This document shows, in pieces, positions 33,046 through 40,916 of a stretch of 64,000 nucleotides of DNA (the stretch's first letter is position 1; every line of letters starts with the position of its first letter). Made by a program: the position numbers and the translations under genes. The notes under the pieces were generated by a model that made no database searches, was not told the origin of the DNA, and worked only from the letters and a program-made list of their open reading frames with translations. This stretch comes from an uncultured Ruminococcus sp. Lineage in GTDB: Bacteria > Bacillota > Clostridia > Oscillospirales > Ruminococcaceae. The stretch is from NCBI GenBank assembly GCA_910576995.1, contig CAJTLC010000006.1, positions 62,001-126,000 of the forward strand, given 5' to 3'.

Positions 33046-33205
33046 TATAGTCGCCCTACTTGAAATCAGAACAAAAGGAGCTGAATAAAAATTTTTTATA
33101 GCAAGGCGGAGGAGGAAAGCGGGCTGACGCCCGGTGACGACGACAACGCAGCTATGAGAAATTTTTATCAGCGAACTTGTTTTAATTTCAAGTAGGGCGA
33201 CTATA
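33046..33205. repeat. Type 3 palindromic intergenic element
   Basis: 160 bp. Perfect 21-bp terminal inverted repeats starting TATAGTCGCCCTACTTGAAA, unrelated to type 1 or 2 ends. A second inverted pair (CTGA-TAAAAATTT-like) lies inside. The core on the plus strand is CAAGGCGGAGGAGGAAA, GCGGGCTGACGCCCG, GTGACGACGACAACGCAG. It begins eight bases after the copA stop. Confidence 0.88.
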
Positions 33206-33239
33206 AAAGGCAATACCGATTTTACGGTATTGCCTTTTA
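33205..33239. terminator. Bidirectional terminator between copA and the amidase
   Basis: AAAAGGCAATACCG and CGGTATTGCCTTTT form a 14-bp stem with A and T tracts on both sides; shared by convergent genes. Confidence 0.9.
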
Positions 33240-33240
33240 T

Positions 33241-33978
33241 TCAGATAATTATAAATTCGCTGCTCGCATAACCTACTATACCATTATAGCTTATCACATA
33301 CCAGCCGTTATATTCCCCCGTTATAAGCACAGCGGCATTATTTGGGATTTTTCCGATTATCTCGCCGTTCATCGACGGATAGCTTCGGATATTCAGATTT
33401 GCGCCGTCTGTCGATACCATTCCGTATCTGACGGCTGTAGGCAGTATGAACGGTATGCCGAAGTAATCGCACAGTGAATCAACAAGATTTCTCGCGATCC
33501 CCTCAAGATTATTTTTCAGCCACGCTTCATCTGCATAGTTGTCATGATAACCCAATTCGCACAAAACAGCAACAGCTCTGGTTCGAAGAACTTCGCCCAG
33601 ACTGTACGTTGGCAGCGCACGAGTTTTGTCGGGCAAAGGATATATTTCCTTTAAATTGTTTGCAATGATATTCGCAAGCCGTTCGCTTTCATTGCTGGAG
33701 GGCGCATAATATATATCAATACCGCGAAGCTTTCCGGCAAGGCTTTCGGGCGCGGCATTTGAATGCAGAGCAAGATGAACGTCAAAATCACCTGCATTAG
33801 AGTCGCTTATCGCTCCCTGAACGTTTCTTTCAGGATCATTCCTTACATAGGATATACCGCTTGAAAGCAGATACGGCTCCATACGATCGGCAAGGAGGTT
33901 CATGTAAAGTTCCTCGTTGCCTTCCGTTGCATATTTATTCCATTCCTGAGTTGAAGGACTTAAAAACAGCTTAGGCAT
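33241..33978 (-). CDS. N-acetylmuramoyl-L-alanine amidase-like protein with SH3 domain
   Basis: 245 residues from the ATG at 33978 (AAAGGAATG upstream). Residues ~1-170 follow the Amidase_3 fold: LFLSPSTQEWN, then FDVHLALHSNAAP with the zinc-ligand His, and VLCELGYHDNYADEAWL near the catalytic Glu. Residues ~180-245 are a bacterial SH3 domain (DGANLNIRSYPSMNGEIIGKIPNNAAVLI). No signal peptide is visible, so export route or a cytoplasmic/mother-cell role is open. Peptidoglycan hydrolysis is inferred. Confidence 0.82.
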   Translation of the reverse strand: MPKLFLSPSTQEWNKYATEGNEELYMNLLADRMEPYLLSSGISYVRNDPERNVQGAISDSNAGDFDVHLALHSNAAPESLAGKLRGIDIYYAPSSNESERLANIIANNLKEIYPLPDKTRALPTYSLGEVLRTRAVAVLCELGYHDNYADEAWLKNNLEGIARNLVDSLCDYFGIPFILPTAVRYGMVSTDGANLNIRSYPSMNGEIIGKIPNNAAVLITGEYNGWYVISYNGIVGYASSEFIII

Positions 33979-34083
33979 AAAAAACATTCCTTTCGCCAAA
34001 TTCAGATAACAATGATAATTATCCATATTCATTATATGCAAAAAGGAATGTTTTTGTGATTTTAGAATCTGTTCAGACTCTTA

Positions 34084-35481
34084 TTATTTTTTCTTCTTTT
34101 TATTTCCTACTTTAGGAACGGCGTACTTCGGCTTAACGGGTTTAGCGCGGTTTTTGAAGAGTACATATGAATAGATGCATATCAGTATATAAATTCCGCA
34201 AAGCATCCCCGAAATAATAAAAGCTTTTTTGAACCATTTGGATTTCGGGAACATTTTTGCCGCATATAAGTTATATTTTGTAACCGATCTGTCAATATCA
34301 GAAACTGCAACTAACTCCACCGTCGCAAGATCTTCACCCGAATATTCAAGCGTAACTTCTCCCAAAACTTCGCCCTTTTTTATGGGAGCTTGCAGTTCCG
34401 ACTTGTACCATTTGATCTTGTCGCGGCTGATAAGTGAAATATCGACTTCATCGTACCACAAAAGCGATACCTCGTTTTTCGGGCGCGCAAGCACATAGTC
34501 GTTGCCCTCGGAAAGGCTGACAGGAAGTTCGCCGAGTTCGGCAGTTTCCGCAAGTACTACCTGATAAGAAAAATTATCGAACGCCCAATCAAACAAAGCT
34601 TTTGCATCATCCAGATGATAATATGTTATATTGCCCTCGGAATCCGTAAGCGGGGCTTTCATCGCTATCGCAAGGTAATTATTACCGTCCTTGCTTGCAA
34701 GAGATATAATATTCCTGCCGCCAAGTTCAAGATTTCCGGTTTTTACACCGCGAACCCCAGGATAATAATACTCGTCGCTTTCGGAATTCATCATAAGATT
34801 TGAATGATACCAGCGCCAAGATTCTCTGTCCTCATGGCGTTCAAGATTCGGCACTGACGGATCGTACATATAAGTTGAACATATTTTATCAAAATTAGGC
34901 GTTTCAAGAGCATATTCTGTTAGAATCGCCATATCTCTTGCCGTTGTGTACTGATCCTTATCATACATCCCCGTCGGATTAGTGAAATGAGTTGCCGTAA
35001 GACCAATCTCCGCAGCTTTTTGATTCATTTTATCAACAAAAGCTGATACATCCCCCTCGCCTATATTATATGCAATTGTCTGAGCCGCCTCGATCGAAGA
35101 AGTAAGCATCATAGCGTACAAAAGATCGTTATAACTAAGTATATCGCCGTCATAAATATCTGCATACCGCAGATCATCCTTGTATTCAGTTTCGCTCAGC
35201 GGCGCGTAAACAGATGAATCTATCGTCAATTCCTGCGTAAGATCGCTGCATTCTTCAATACAAACGACAGCCGTCATAATATTTACAAGAGGTCCGGGAA
35301 GCTGTTTTGCGTCGGCGTTTTTTTCATGTATCACAACATCGCTGTCAAGATTTATAAGCATAGCCGATTCGCTGTAGATCGTATCTTTCAAAGTAAAATT
35401 AAAAGCTTTAGCTTTATACGGATTCGCAAACGGCAGAATTATAGCTGCTGCCGACAAAAGCGCTATGATCTGTTTTTTCAT
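34084..35481 (-). CDS. DacF/PBP5-like D-Ala-D-Ala carboxypeptidase homologue lacking catalytic residues
   Basis: 465 residues from the ATG at 35481 (AAAGGAATAAAACC). Signal peptide ~1-26; a peptidase S11-like domain ~30-290; a PBP5 C-terminal-like beta domain; a membrane helix ~425-445 and a very basic tail ending GNKKKKK. Where active enzymes read LPIASxTKxMT, this reads QLPGPLVNIMT: both the nucleophile Ser and the Lys of SxxK are gone. The SxN motif reads SIE in TSSIEAAQT. KTG (RGVKTGNLELGG) is kept. Probably a non-catalytic paralogue that binds or scaffolds. Confidence 0.87.
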   Translation of the reverse strand: MKKQIIALLSAAAIILPFANPYKAKAFNFTLKDTIYSESAMLINLDSDVVIHEKNADAKQLPGPLVNIMTAVVCIEECSDLTQELTIDSSVYAPLSETEYKDDLRYADIYDGDILSYNDLLYAMMLTSSIEAAQTIAYNIGEGDVSAFVDKMNQKAAEIGLTATHFTNPTGMYDKDQYTTARDMAILTEYALETPNFDKICSTYMYDPSVPNLERHEDRESWRWYHSNLMMNSESDEYYYPGVRGVKTGNLELGGRNIISLASKDGNNYLAIAMKAPLTDSEGNITYYHLDDAKALFDWAFDNFSYQVVLAETAELGELPVSLSEGNDYVLARPKNEVSLLWYDEVDISLISRDKIKWYKSELQAPIKKGEVLGEVTLEYSGEDLATVELVAVSDIDRSVTKYNLYAAKMFPKSKWFKKAFIISGMLCGIYILICIYSYVLFKNRAKPVKPKYAVPKVGNKKKKK

Positions 35482-35526
35482 GGTTTTATTCCTTTCCCAA
35501 AAGTCAGAACTGGTTCTTATGTCTTC

Positions 35527-35532
35527 ATTATA
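35527..35532 (-). promoter_or_regulatory. Extended -10 of the DacF-like gene
   Basis: On the minus strand TGGTATAAT, an extended -10 element; no good -35 is visible. Confidence 0.5.
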
Positions 35533-35593
35533 CCACATATCTTATAAAAATAAAAGGGTTTTCAGAAATTTTTTTGAAATAATAAAAAAACTA

Positions 35594-35622
35594 TTGCAAA
35601 ACTACATAAAATACTATATAAT
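35594..35622 (+). promoter_or_regulatory. SigA-type promoter of the rnf operon
   Basis: TTGCAA, 17-base spacer, TATAAT, 50 bases before the rnfC start. Confidence 0.82.
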
Positions 35623-35671
35623 ATAAGTATCTGTGAATTTTGCCTGTATAACCACACGAAAGGAGATAAGT

Positions 35672-36949
35672 ATGAAAAAATTGAACGGCATTCGCCTGAA
35701 GCACCGCAAAAATACTGAAAACTGCGAAACCGTCACATTTCCTGTACCTGCAAAAGTAAAACTGCCTATGGGAATGCATATGGGCGCACCCTGCACTCCG
35801 ATGGTCAAAGTCGGCGATATGGTTAAAGTCGGTCAGAAGATAGGCGACTGCGAAGCGCCATTCAGCGTTCCGGTTTATGCAAGCGTTTCGGGAAAAGTTA
35901 CCGCTGTAAGCGATTATCAGTCTGCTATGGGAAATGTGTGCAAGGCTGTTGAAATTGAATCGGACGGAAAACAGGAGATTTGCGAAGATATCAAACCGCC
36001 TGAAATTACTGATAAAGAAAGTTTTATCAAAGCAGTTCGTGAAAGCGGAGTATGCGGTCTTGGCGGCGCAGGATTTCCCACGCACATAAAATTGAATCCC
36101 AAAACGCCTCTTGATACTCTCGTGATCAATGCTGCCGAATGCGAACCTTACATAACTGCTGATTACCGTGAAATGATGGAAAATACCAGCGACGTTCTTA
36201 ACGGAATACGTTTGGTAAAAGATATGCTCGACATAAAGAATGCAAAAATCGCCGTGGAAGCAAATAAGCCCGAAGCGATAAGCAAATTTACCGATATGGC
36301 TGAAAACGACGATTCTATCGATATAATCACGCTCCCCTCCGCTTATCCTCAGGGCGCGGAAAAAGTTATAATTTATAATTCTACAAACCGCGTGGTAATG
36401 GAAGGTCAGCTGCCCTCCGATGTTGGAGTTCTTGTGCTGAACGTATCGACCGTTTCGTTTATTTACCGCTATACTCAAACAGGAATGCCTCTCATTTCCC
36501 GCAGAATAACCGTTGACGGAAATGCAGTCGGCGAACCTAAAAACATTATGGCTGCCATTGGCACGCCTATGATCGATATTCTTGAATTCTGCAAAACCGA
36601 TATGGACTCTGTGATCAAGCTTCTGTCTGGCGGTCCTATGATGGGTATGGCTGTTCCAGATGTGAATATGCCTGTTACGAAAACTTCAAACGCTCTCCTT
36701 GCTTTCACTAAATACGATGATCGCAAGCCCTCTGCGTGCATTCGCTGCGGAAGATGCGTTAATGTTTGTCCGCTTGGTTTAATGCCTGCCGAAATCGACA
36801 AGGCGTATAAGCTTAAAGATGTGGACGATCTGAAAAAACTAAAAGTAACCCTTTGCATGAACTGCGGAAGCTGTACTTATGTTTGCCCTGCCAACAGAAA
36901 GCTGGCTGAAACTAATCAGCTTGCAAAAACTTTGATACCAAGAAAGTGA
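35672..36949 (+). CDS. rnfC: Electron transport complex subunit RnfC
   Basis: 425 residues from the ATG at 35672 (GAAAGGAGATAAG). N-terminal barrel-sandwich domain with MGMHMGAPCTPMVKVGDMVKVGQKIG, the NADH/FMN region GLGGAGFPTHIKL and NAAECEPYITAD, and two C-terminal [4Fe-4S] motifs CIRCGRCVNVCP and CMNCGSCTYVCP. RnfC is the NADH-side, membrane-associated subunit of the Rnf complex, which couples ferredoxin:NAD+ oxidoreduction to Na+ or H+ pumping. Confidence 0.96.
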   Translation: MKKLNGIRLKHRKNTENCETVTFPVPAKVKLPMGMHMGAPCTPMVKVGDMVKVGQKIGDCEAPFSVPVYASVSGKVTAVSDYQSAMGNVCKAVEIESDGKQEICEDIKPPEITDKESFIKAVRESGVCGLGGAGFPTHIKLNPKTPLDTLVINAAECEPYITADYREMMENTSDVLNGIRLVKDMLDIKNAKIAVEANKPEAISKFTDMAENDDSIDIITLPSAYPQGAEKVIIYNSTNRVVMEGQLPSDVGVLVLNVSTVSFIYRYTQTGMPLISRRITVDGNAVGEPKNIMAAIGTPMIDILEFCKTDMDSVIKLLSGGPMMGMAVPDVNMPVTKTSNALLAFTKYDDRKPSACIRCGRCVNVCPLGLMPAEIDKAYKLKDVDDLKKLKVTLCMNCGSCTYVCPANRKLAETNQLAKTLIPRK

Positions 36950-36959
36950 GGTCAGGAAG

Positions 36960-37904
36960 ATGAAAAGACTTATCGTTTCACCGTCTCCCCACGATGAAAA
37001 TTATTTGAAAACGTCAAATATTATGTTGAACGTATGCATTGCTCTCGTACCTGCGATAATTGCAGCCTGCATTTTCTTCGGACTTCGCGCGCTGCTTCTC
37101 ACTGCCGTTTGCGTTGGATGCTGCGTACTGTTTGAATTTCTCTGCCGCAAGATAATGAAGCGAGAAAATACTATCGCTGATCTTTCGGCTGTCGTAACGG
37201 GAATCATCCTCGCTCTCAATCTTCCGGTTACGCTACCTTTATGGATGGCAGCTATCGGAAGTTTTGTCGCGGTCGTTATCGTAAAGCAGCTTTTCGGCGG
37301 TTTAGGTCAGAATTTTGCCAACCCTGCAATTACCGCCCGCATCGTCCTCATGGTAAGTTTTCCCGCAGCGATGACTCATTGGGTAACTCCGTTCTTCTGG
37401 CGCGAAACTGCCGACGCCGTTACTTCAGCCACTCCTCTCGCTCTTGGTGAAGGTTCGGCTCTTCCTTCTTATCTCGATCTTTTTCTCGGCAACGTCGGCG
37501 GATGTATGGGTGAGACCTGCGCGCTTGCTCTCCTTATTGGCGGACTTTACCTTGCTGCAAGGAGGATCATAAGTCTTGCAGCTCCTGTTTCTTTCATCGG
37601 AGTTCTCGCGCTGCTGTCATTTATTTCAGGCGAAGATCCGCTTTATCAGATACTCGCGGGCGGCGTTTTCCTTGGAGCGTTCTTCATGGCGACCGATTAC
37701 GCTACAACTCCTATCTCCACTAAAGGCAAAATCGTTTTCGGAATTGGCTGCGGAATAATAACATTCGTTATAAGACGATTCGGCTCATTCCCTGAGGGCG
37801 TTTCATTCTCGATACTGCTTATGAATGTGCTGACCCCATATATCGAGCAGCTTACGCGTACAAAGGTATTCGGTGCAAAGGAGGCTGAAAAAAATGAAGG
37901 ATAA
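36960..37904 (+). CDS. rnfD: Electron transport complex subunit RnfD
   Basis: 314 residues, about nine membrane segments. SPSPHDENYLKTSNIMLNVCIALVP at the start, GGLGQNFANPAITARI, the flavin-site block EVTS-like SATPLALGEG, and GGVFLGAFFMATDYATTP are RnfD signatures. A covalent FMN is expected on the Thr of the SATPL motif. Gene order CDGEAB begins here. Confidence 0.95.
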   Translation: MKRLIVSPSPHDENYLKTSNIMLNVCIALVPAIIAACIFFGLRALLLTAVCVGCCVLFEFLCRKIMKRENTIADLSAVVTGIILALNLPVTLPLWMAAIGSFVAVVIVKQLFGGLGQNFANPAITARIVLMVSFPAAMTHWVTPFFWRETADAVTSATPLALGEGSALPSYLDLFLGNVGGCMGETCALALLIGGLYLAARRIISLAAPVSFIGVLALLSFISGEDPLYQILAGGVFLGAFFMATDYATTPISTKGKIVFGIGCGIITFVIRRFGSFPEGVSFSILLMNVLTPYIEQLTRTKVFGAKEAEKNEG

Positions 37905-38427
37905 TATCAAGCCGCCGATTATACTGACTGTTATATGCATTGCCGCGGCATTACTGCTCACATTTTCCCATGAACTGACAAAGGAAAATATTTCCCAACA
38001 GAAAGCGCTGCGTTTCAATTCAAGCGTCGAGGCTCTCTTCGGCAAAACCGAAAGCACTCTTATCGACGATAATTTCGGAAACGACGCTGTTCAAGCGATC
38101 GCTGTGACTTCCGACGGAAAAACCGCAATTCAGGTAATCGCAGACGGATATTCCAAAGGCGGTATCAATATTCTTGTCGGTATCGATGAAAACGGCTCGG
38201 TTTGCGGAATTGAATTCGTATCTCTCGGAGAAACTCCCGGTCTTGGTTCGAAAGTCCGAGACACTGAAGATTTCCGCAAAAAATTCTACGGAGCTTCCGA
38301 AACGGGAGTTCAGGTGGATTCCATAAGCGGCGCGACATTTTCATCAAAAGGCATGAATACTGCGGTAGATACGGCTTTAAAGGTATATACCGAAAATAAG
38401 GAGGCGATTTTAAGTGGCAGAAAATAA
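37894..38427 (+). CDS. rnfG: Electron transport complex subunit RnfG
   Basis: 177 residues from the ATG at 37894 (AAAGGAGGCTG upstream); it overlaps the rnfD end by eleven bases. One N-terminal membrane helix (~7-27) and an extracytoplasmic FMN-binding domain: GFVSLGETPGLG-type turn and the flavinylation motif SISGATFSS with FMN expected on the Thr. Confidence 0.94.
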   Translation: MKDNIKPPIILTVICIAAALLLTFSHELTKENISQQKALRFNSSVEALFGKTESTLIDDNFGNDAVQAIAVTSDGKTAIQVIADGYSKGGINILVGIDENGSVCGIEFVSLGETPGLGSKVRDTEDFRKKFYGASETGVQVDSISGATFSSKGMNTAVDTALKVYTENKEAILSGRK

Positions 38428-39100
38428 AAATTCTCTTGTGAAAGAACTTACCAAAGGCATCGTCAAGGAAAATCCGACCCTTGTAATGCTTCTCGGAATG
38501 TGTCCTACGCTTGCGGTAACAACTCAGGCAAGCAACGGCATAGGCATGGGGCTTGCCACTACGTTCGTACTCCTCGGCTCAAATATCGTAATATCCGCTC
38601 TGCGCAAGGTGATTCCCGATAAAGTACGAATCCCAGCGTTTATCGTCATAATTGCGAGCTTCGTAACTCTTATCGGATTTTTGCTTGAGGGATTCGTTCC
38701 TGCCCTTTATGACAGCCTTGGAATTTACCTTACTCTCATCACTGTAAACTGTATCATTTTCGGAAGAGCGGAAATGTTCGCCAGCAAAAACGGCGTTATC
38801 GCTTCCGCCTGCGACGCTGTCGGAATGGGTATCGGCTTTACGCTCGCACTCTTCATCATGGGTTCTGTCCGCGAAATAATCGGTGCAGGTCAATGGTTCG
38901 GCATGAATATTCCTGCGCTTCATCAGAATCCAATGCTGATTTTTATAATGCCTGCCGGAGGCTTCTTTACTTTAGGTATAATTATTGCAGTTGTAAATAA
39001 GCTGGCAAATAAAAAGCCTCCTCAGGAAATCGAATGCGGCTCTTGCGATAACTGCCCGATGTCTGGAAACTGCGATAAAAAGGAAGGTGAATCTGCATGA
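38414..39100 (+). CDS. rnfE: Electron transport complex subunit RnfE
   Basis: 228 residues from a GTG start; AAGGAGG lies upstream inside rnfG. Six membrane segments; KGIVKENPTLVMLLGMCPTLAVT and CIIFGRAEMFASKNG are family blocks. The C-terminus carries an extra hydrophilic tail with five cysteines (CGSCDNCPMSGNC, ~208-220) that I do not associate with RnfE; it may bind metal or an FeS cluster. Overlaps rnfA by four bases. Confidence 0.94.
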   Translation: MAENKNSLVKELTKGIVKENPTLVMLLGMCPTLAVTTQASNGIGMGLATTFVLLGSNIVISALRKVIPDKVRIPAFIVIIASFVTLIGFLLEGFVPALYDSLGIYLTLITVNCIIFGRAEMFASKNGVIASACDAVGMGIGFTLALFIMGSVREIIGAGQWFGMNIPALHQNPMLIFIMPAGGFFTLGIIIAVVNKLANKKPPQEIECGSCDNCPMSGNCDKKEGESA

Positions 39101-39675
39101 AAACTTTAGGTATAATTCTTCTTTCGGCTATGCTTACCGATAATTTCGTCCTTTCGAAATTCATGGGAATCTGTCCGTTTCTCGGCGTTTCAAAAAAGCT
39201 TGACAGCGCGTCGGGAATGGGCATTGCGGTAACTTTTGTTATGATCTGCGCAACTGCCGTTACATATCCTATCCATCACCTTATCCTTGTACCCAACAGT
39301 CTGGAATATTTCGATACAGTAGCGTTTATCCTCGTTATCGCGCTTTTCGTTCAGCTTGTGGAAGTCATCCTGAAAAAAATGCTTCCTCCCCTGTATAAAT
39401 CTCTTGGCGTATATCTGCCGCTGATAACTACAAACTGCGCCGTTCTTGGCGTTACTGTGCTGAATATCGACAACAGCTACAGCTTTATTCAGTCGATCGT
39501 AAACGCTCTCGGTGCAGGTCTCGGATTCATGCTTGCACTGGTAATATTCTCAGGCGTTCGCAAAAAACTTGAATATGCCGATATTCCGGAAGCTTTCAAG
39601 GGCGTTCCCGCAACTTTGGTAGCGGCTTCGATCGTTTCCGTAAGTTTCATGGGATTTTCAGGTCTTTTCAGCTAA
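39097..39675 (+). CDS. rnfA: Electron transport complex subunit RnfA
   Basis: 192 residues, six membrane segments. LLSAMLTDNFVLSKFMGICPFLGVSKKLD and the second internal repeat LYKSLGVYLPLITTNCAVLGVTV carry the cysteines that hold the intramembrane FeS cluster shared with RnfE. RBS is inside the end of rnfE. Confidence 0.96.
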   Translation: MKTLGIILLSAMLTDNFVLSKFMGICPFLGVSKKLDSASGMGIAVTFVMICATAVTYPIHHLILVPNSLEYFDTVAFILVIALFVQLVEVILKKMLPPLYKSLGVYLPLITTNCAVLGVTVLNIDNSYSFIQSIVNALGAGLGFMLALVIFSGVRKKLEYADIPEAFKGVPATLVAASIVSVSFMGFSGLFS

Positions 39676-39687
39676 GGAGGTGCGATA

Positions 39688-40467
39688 ATGACTTATCTTA
39701 TTCCCATTTTTATTCTGGGCGGATGTGGTTTGATCGCAGGAATTCTGCTGACTGTCGCCGCAAAGGTTTTCTATGTCAAGACAGATGAACGAATTGAGAA
39801 AATCGGCGCTGTTCTCCCACAGGCTAATTGCGGCGCTTGCGGTTATGCAGGCTGTTCCGACTACGCCGACGCTATTGTAAACAGTGGTGCGCCGACTAAT
39901 TTATGCCGTCCCGGAGGCGCTGACGCTGCTTCTGCAATTGCGGACATTCTCGGAACTGCCGCCGCAGATGTGATCCCGATGACCGCTATCGTTCATTGCA
40001 GCGGCGATTGCAATGCTACGAAACTTCAGTTTGATTTCGATGGAATTCAATCATGTAAAGCCGTAAAGCGTTTTTACGGTGGAAACGGTATGTGCAAATA
40101 CGGCTGTATCGGTCTTGGAGACTGCGCGGCGGTTTGCGAACATGACGCTATAAAAATTATTAACGGCGCAGCAAAAATCATTCCAACTCTTTGCGGAGCT
40201 TGTGGTCAATGCGCTTCAGTATGCCCAAACAATCTCATTTCTATCAAACCAAAATCAAGCACTATCGACGTTTTATGCTCTTCAGCCTCCAACGGAAAGG
40301 CTACTAAACTCGCTTGCTCCAACGGCTGCATCGGCTGTAAAATATGCGAAAAGAAATGCCCTAACGAAGCTATAAAAGTTGAAAATTTCCATGCGAGTAT
40401 CGACTATGATAAATGTACAAACTGCGGAATCTGTAAGACTTCCTGCCCCGTTAAGGTTATTCACTAG
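39688..40467 (+). CDS. rnfB: Electron transport complex subunit RnfB
   Basis: 259 residues. N-terminal membrane anchor (~4-26), then the ANCGACGYAGCSDYADA FeS motif, and C-terminal ferredoxin-like pairs CGACGQCASVCP, CIGCKICEKKCP and CTNCGICKTSCP. RnfB receives electrons from ferredoxin. Last gene of rnfCDGEAB. Its stop overlaps the start of a type 1 repeat. Confidence 0.95.
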   Translation: MTYLIPIFILGGCGLIAGILLTVAAKVFYVKTDERIEKIGAVLPQANCGACGYAGCSDYADAIVNSGAPTNLCRPGGADAASAIADILGTAAADVIPMTAIVHCSGDCNATKLQFDFDGIQSCKAVKRFYGGNGMCKYGCIGLGDCAAVCEHDAIKIINGAAKIIPTLCGACGQCASVCPNNLISIKPKSSTIDVLCSSASNGKATKLACSNGCIGCKICEKKCPNEAIKVENFHASIDYDKCTNCGICKTSCPVKVIH

Positions 40468-40680
40468 AGCCTGTTCACATAAAAATAGAACGCACGTATT
40501 TTCGGCAAATTTTGACGACTACTGCGTTGAAAATATTTGACGGGCGTCAGCCCGCCTGCATATTTTCGTCTTGTATTCGTCAAAATTATGCTCGAAAATT
40601 ACGCAGATAACAAAATCTTTGATTTTGCTCATCTGCATATGCTTTAGTACCGCACATTTATTTTATGTGAACAGGCTCTA
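40465..40680. repeat. Type 1 palindromic element, long 216-bp form, inverted
   Basis: Starts on the rnfB stop codon. Nearly base-for-base the reverse complement of the 23849 copy, including the ~50-base inner hairpin segment (ACGCAGAT...ATCTGC). Ends TAGAGCCTGTTCACATAAAA and TTTTATGTGAACAGGCTCTA share a matching compensatory change (G to C on both sides) relative to the other copies. Confidence 0.92.
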
Positions 40681-40684
40681 AAGC

Positions 40685-40726
40685 AAAAAACGCTCCGATA
40701 AGATAAACTCTTATCGGAGCGTTTTT
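40685..40726. terminator. Bidirectional terminator shared by rnfB and the tiny peptide gene
   Basis: ACGCTCCGATAAGA and TCTTATCGGAGCGT, a 14-bp stem with A6 and T5 tracts on the two sides. Confidence 0.93.
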
Positions 40727-40747
40727 AAGTTTGTTCAAACTATCTGA

Positions 40748-40798
40748 TTACTTACAGCAGTTGAAGAATTTGCAAAGAATCTGCCAAATATTGCACAT
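40748..40798 (-). CDS. 16-residue Cys-rich peptide, MCNIWQILCKFFNCCK
   Basis: ATG, 16 codons, TAA, with GGGAGG ten bases upstream, a good promoter before it and a strong terminator after it. No other gene lies between that promoter and terminator on this strand, so it is not an ordinary leader peptide. The peptide has four cysteines (positions 2, 9, 14, 15), hydrophobic and aromatic residues on the rest and two lysines; it could be an amphipathic membrane peptide or a metal/redox binder. I do not recognise it. Confidence 0.6.
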   Translation of the reverse strand: MCNIWQILCKFFNCCK

Positions 40799-40843
40799 TT
40801 TTTATGTACCTCCCATTGTTATTCTCCCTCTTGGGATAATTCT

Positions 40844-40872
40844 ATTATAGCACAACGAGTTCGTTAAATCAA
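40844..40872 (-). promoter_or_regulatory. Promoter of the tiny peptide gene
   Basis: On the minus strand TTGATT (40872-40867), 17-base spacer, TATAAT (40849-40844). A CCCAAGAGGGAG segment follows in the leader. Confidence 0.75.
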
Positions 40873-40916
40873 TGCAAAATATCTGGAATATATTTTAGCG
40901 ATATATGTCAATAGAT

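Noticed and set aside
35591..36478. 295-codon minus-strand open frame opposite rnfC
   Set aside because: Antisense shadow of a clearly coding gene; no RBS and an odd His/Phe/Tyr-rich composition.
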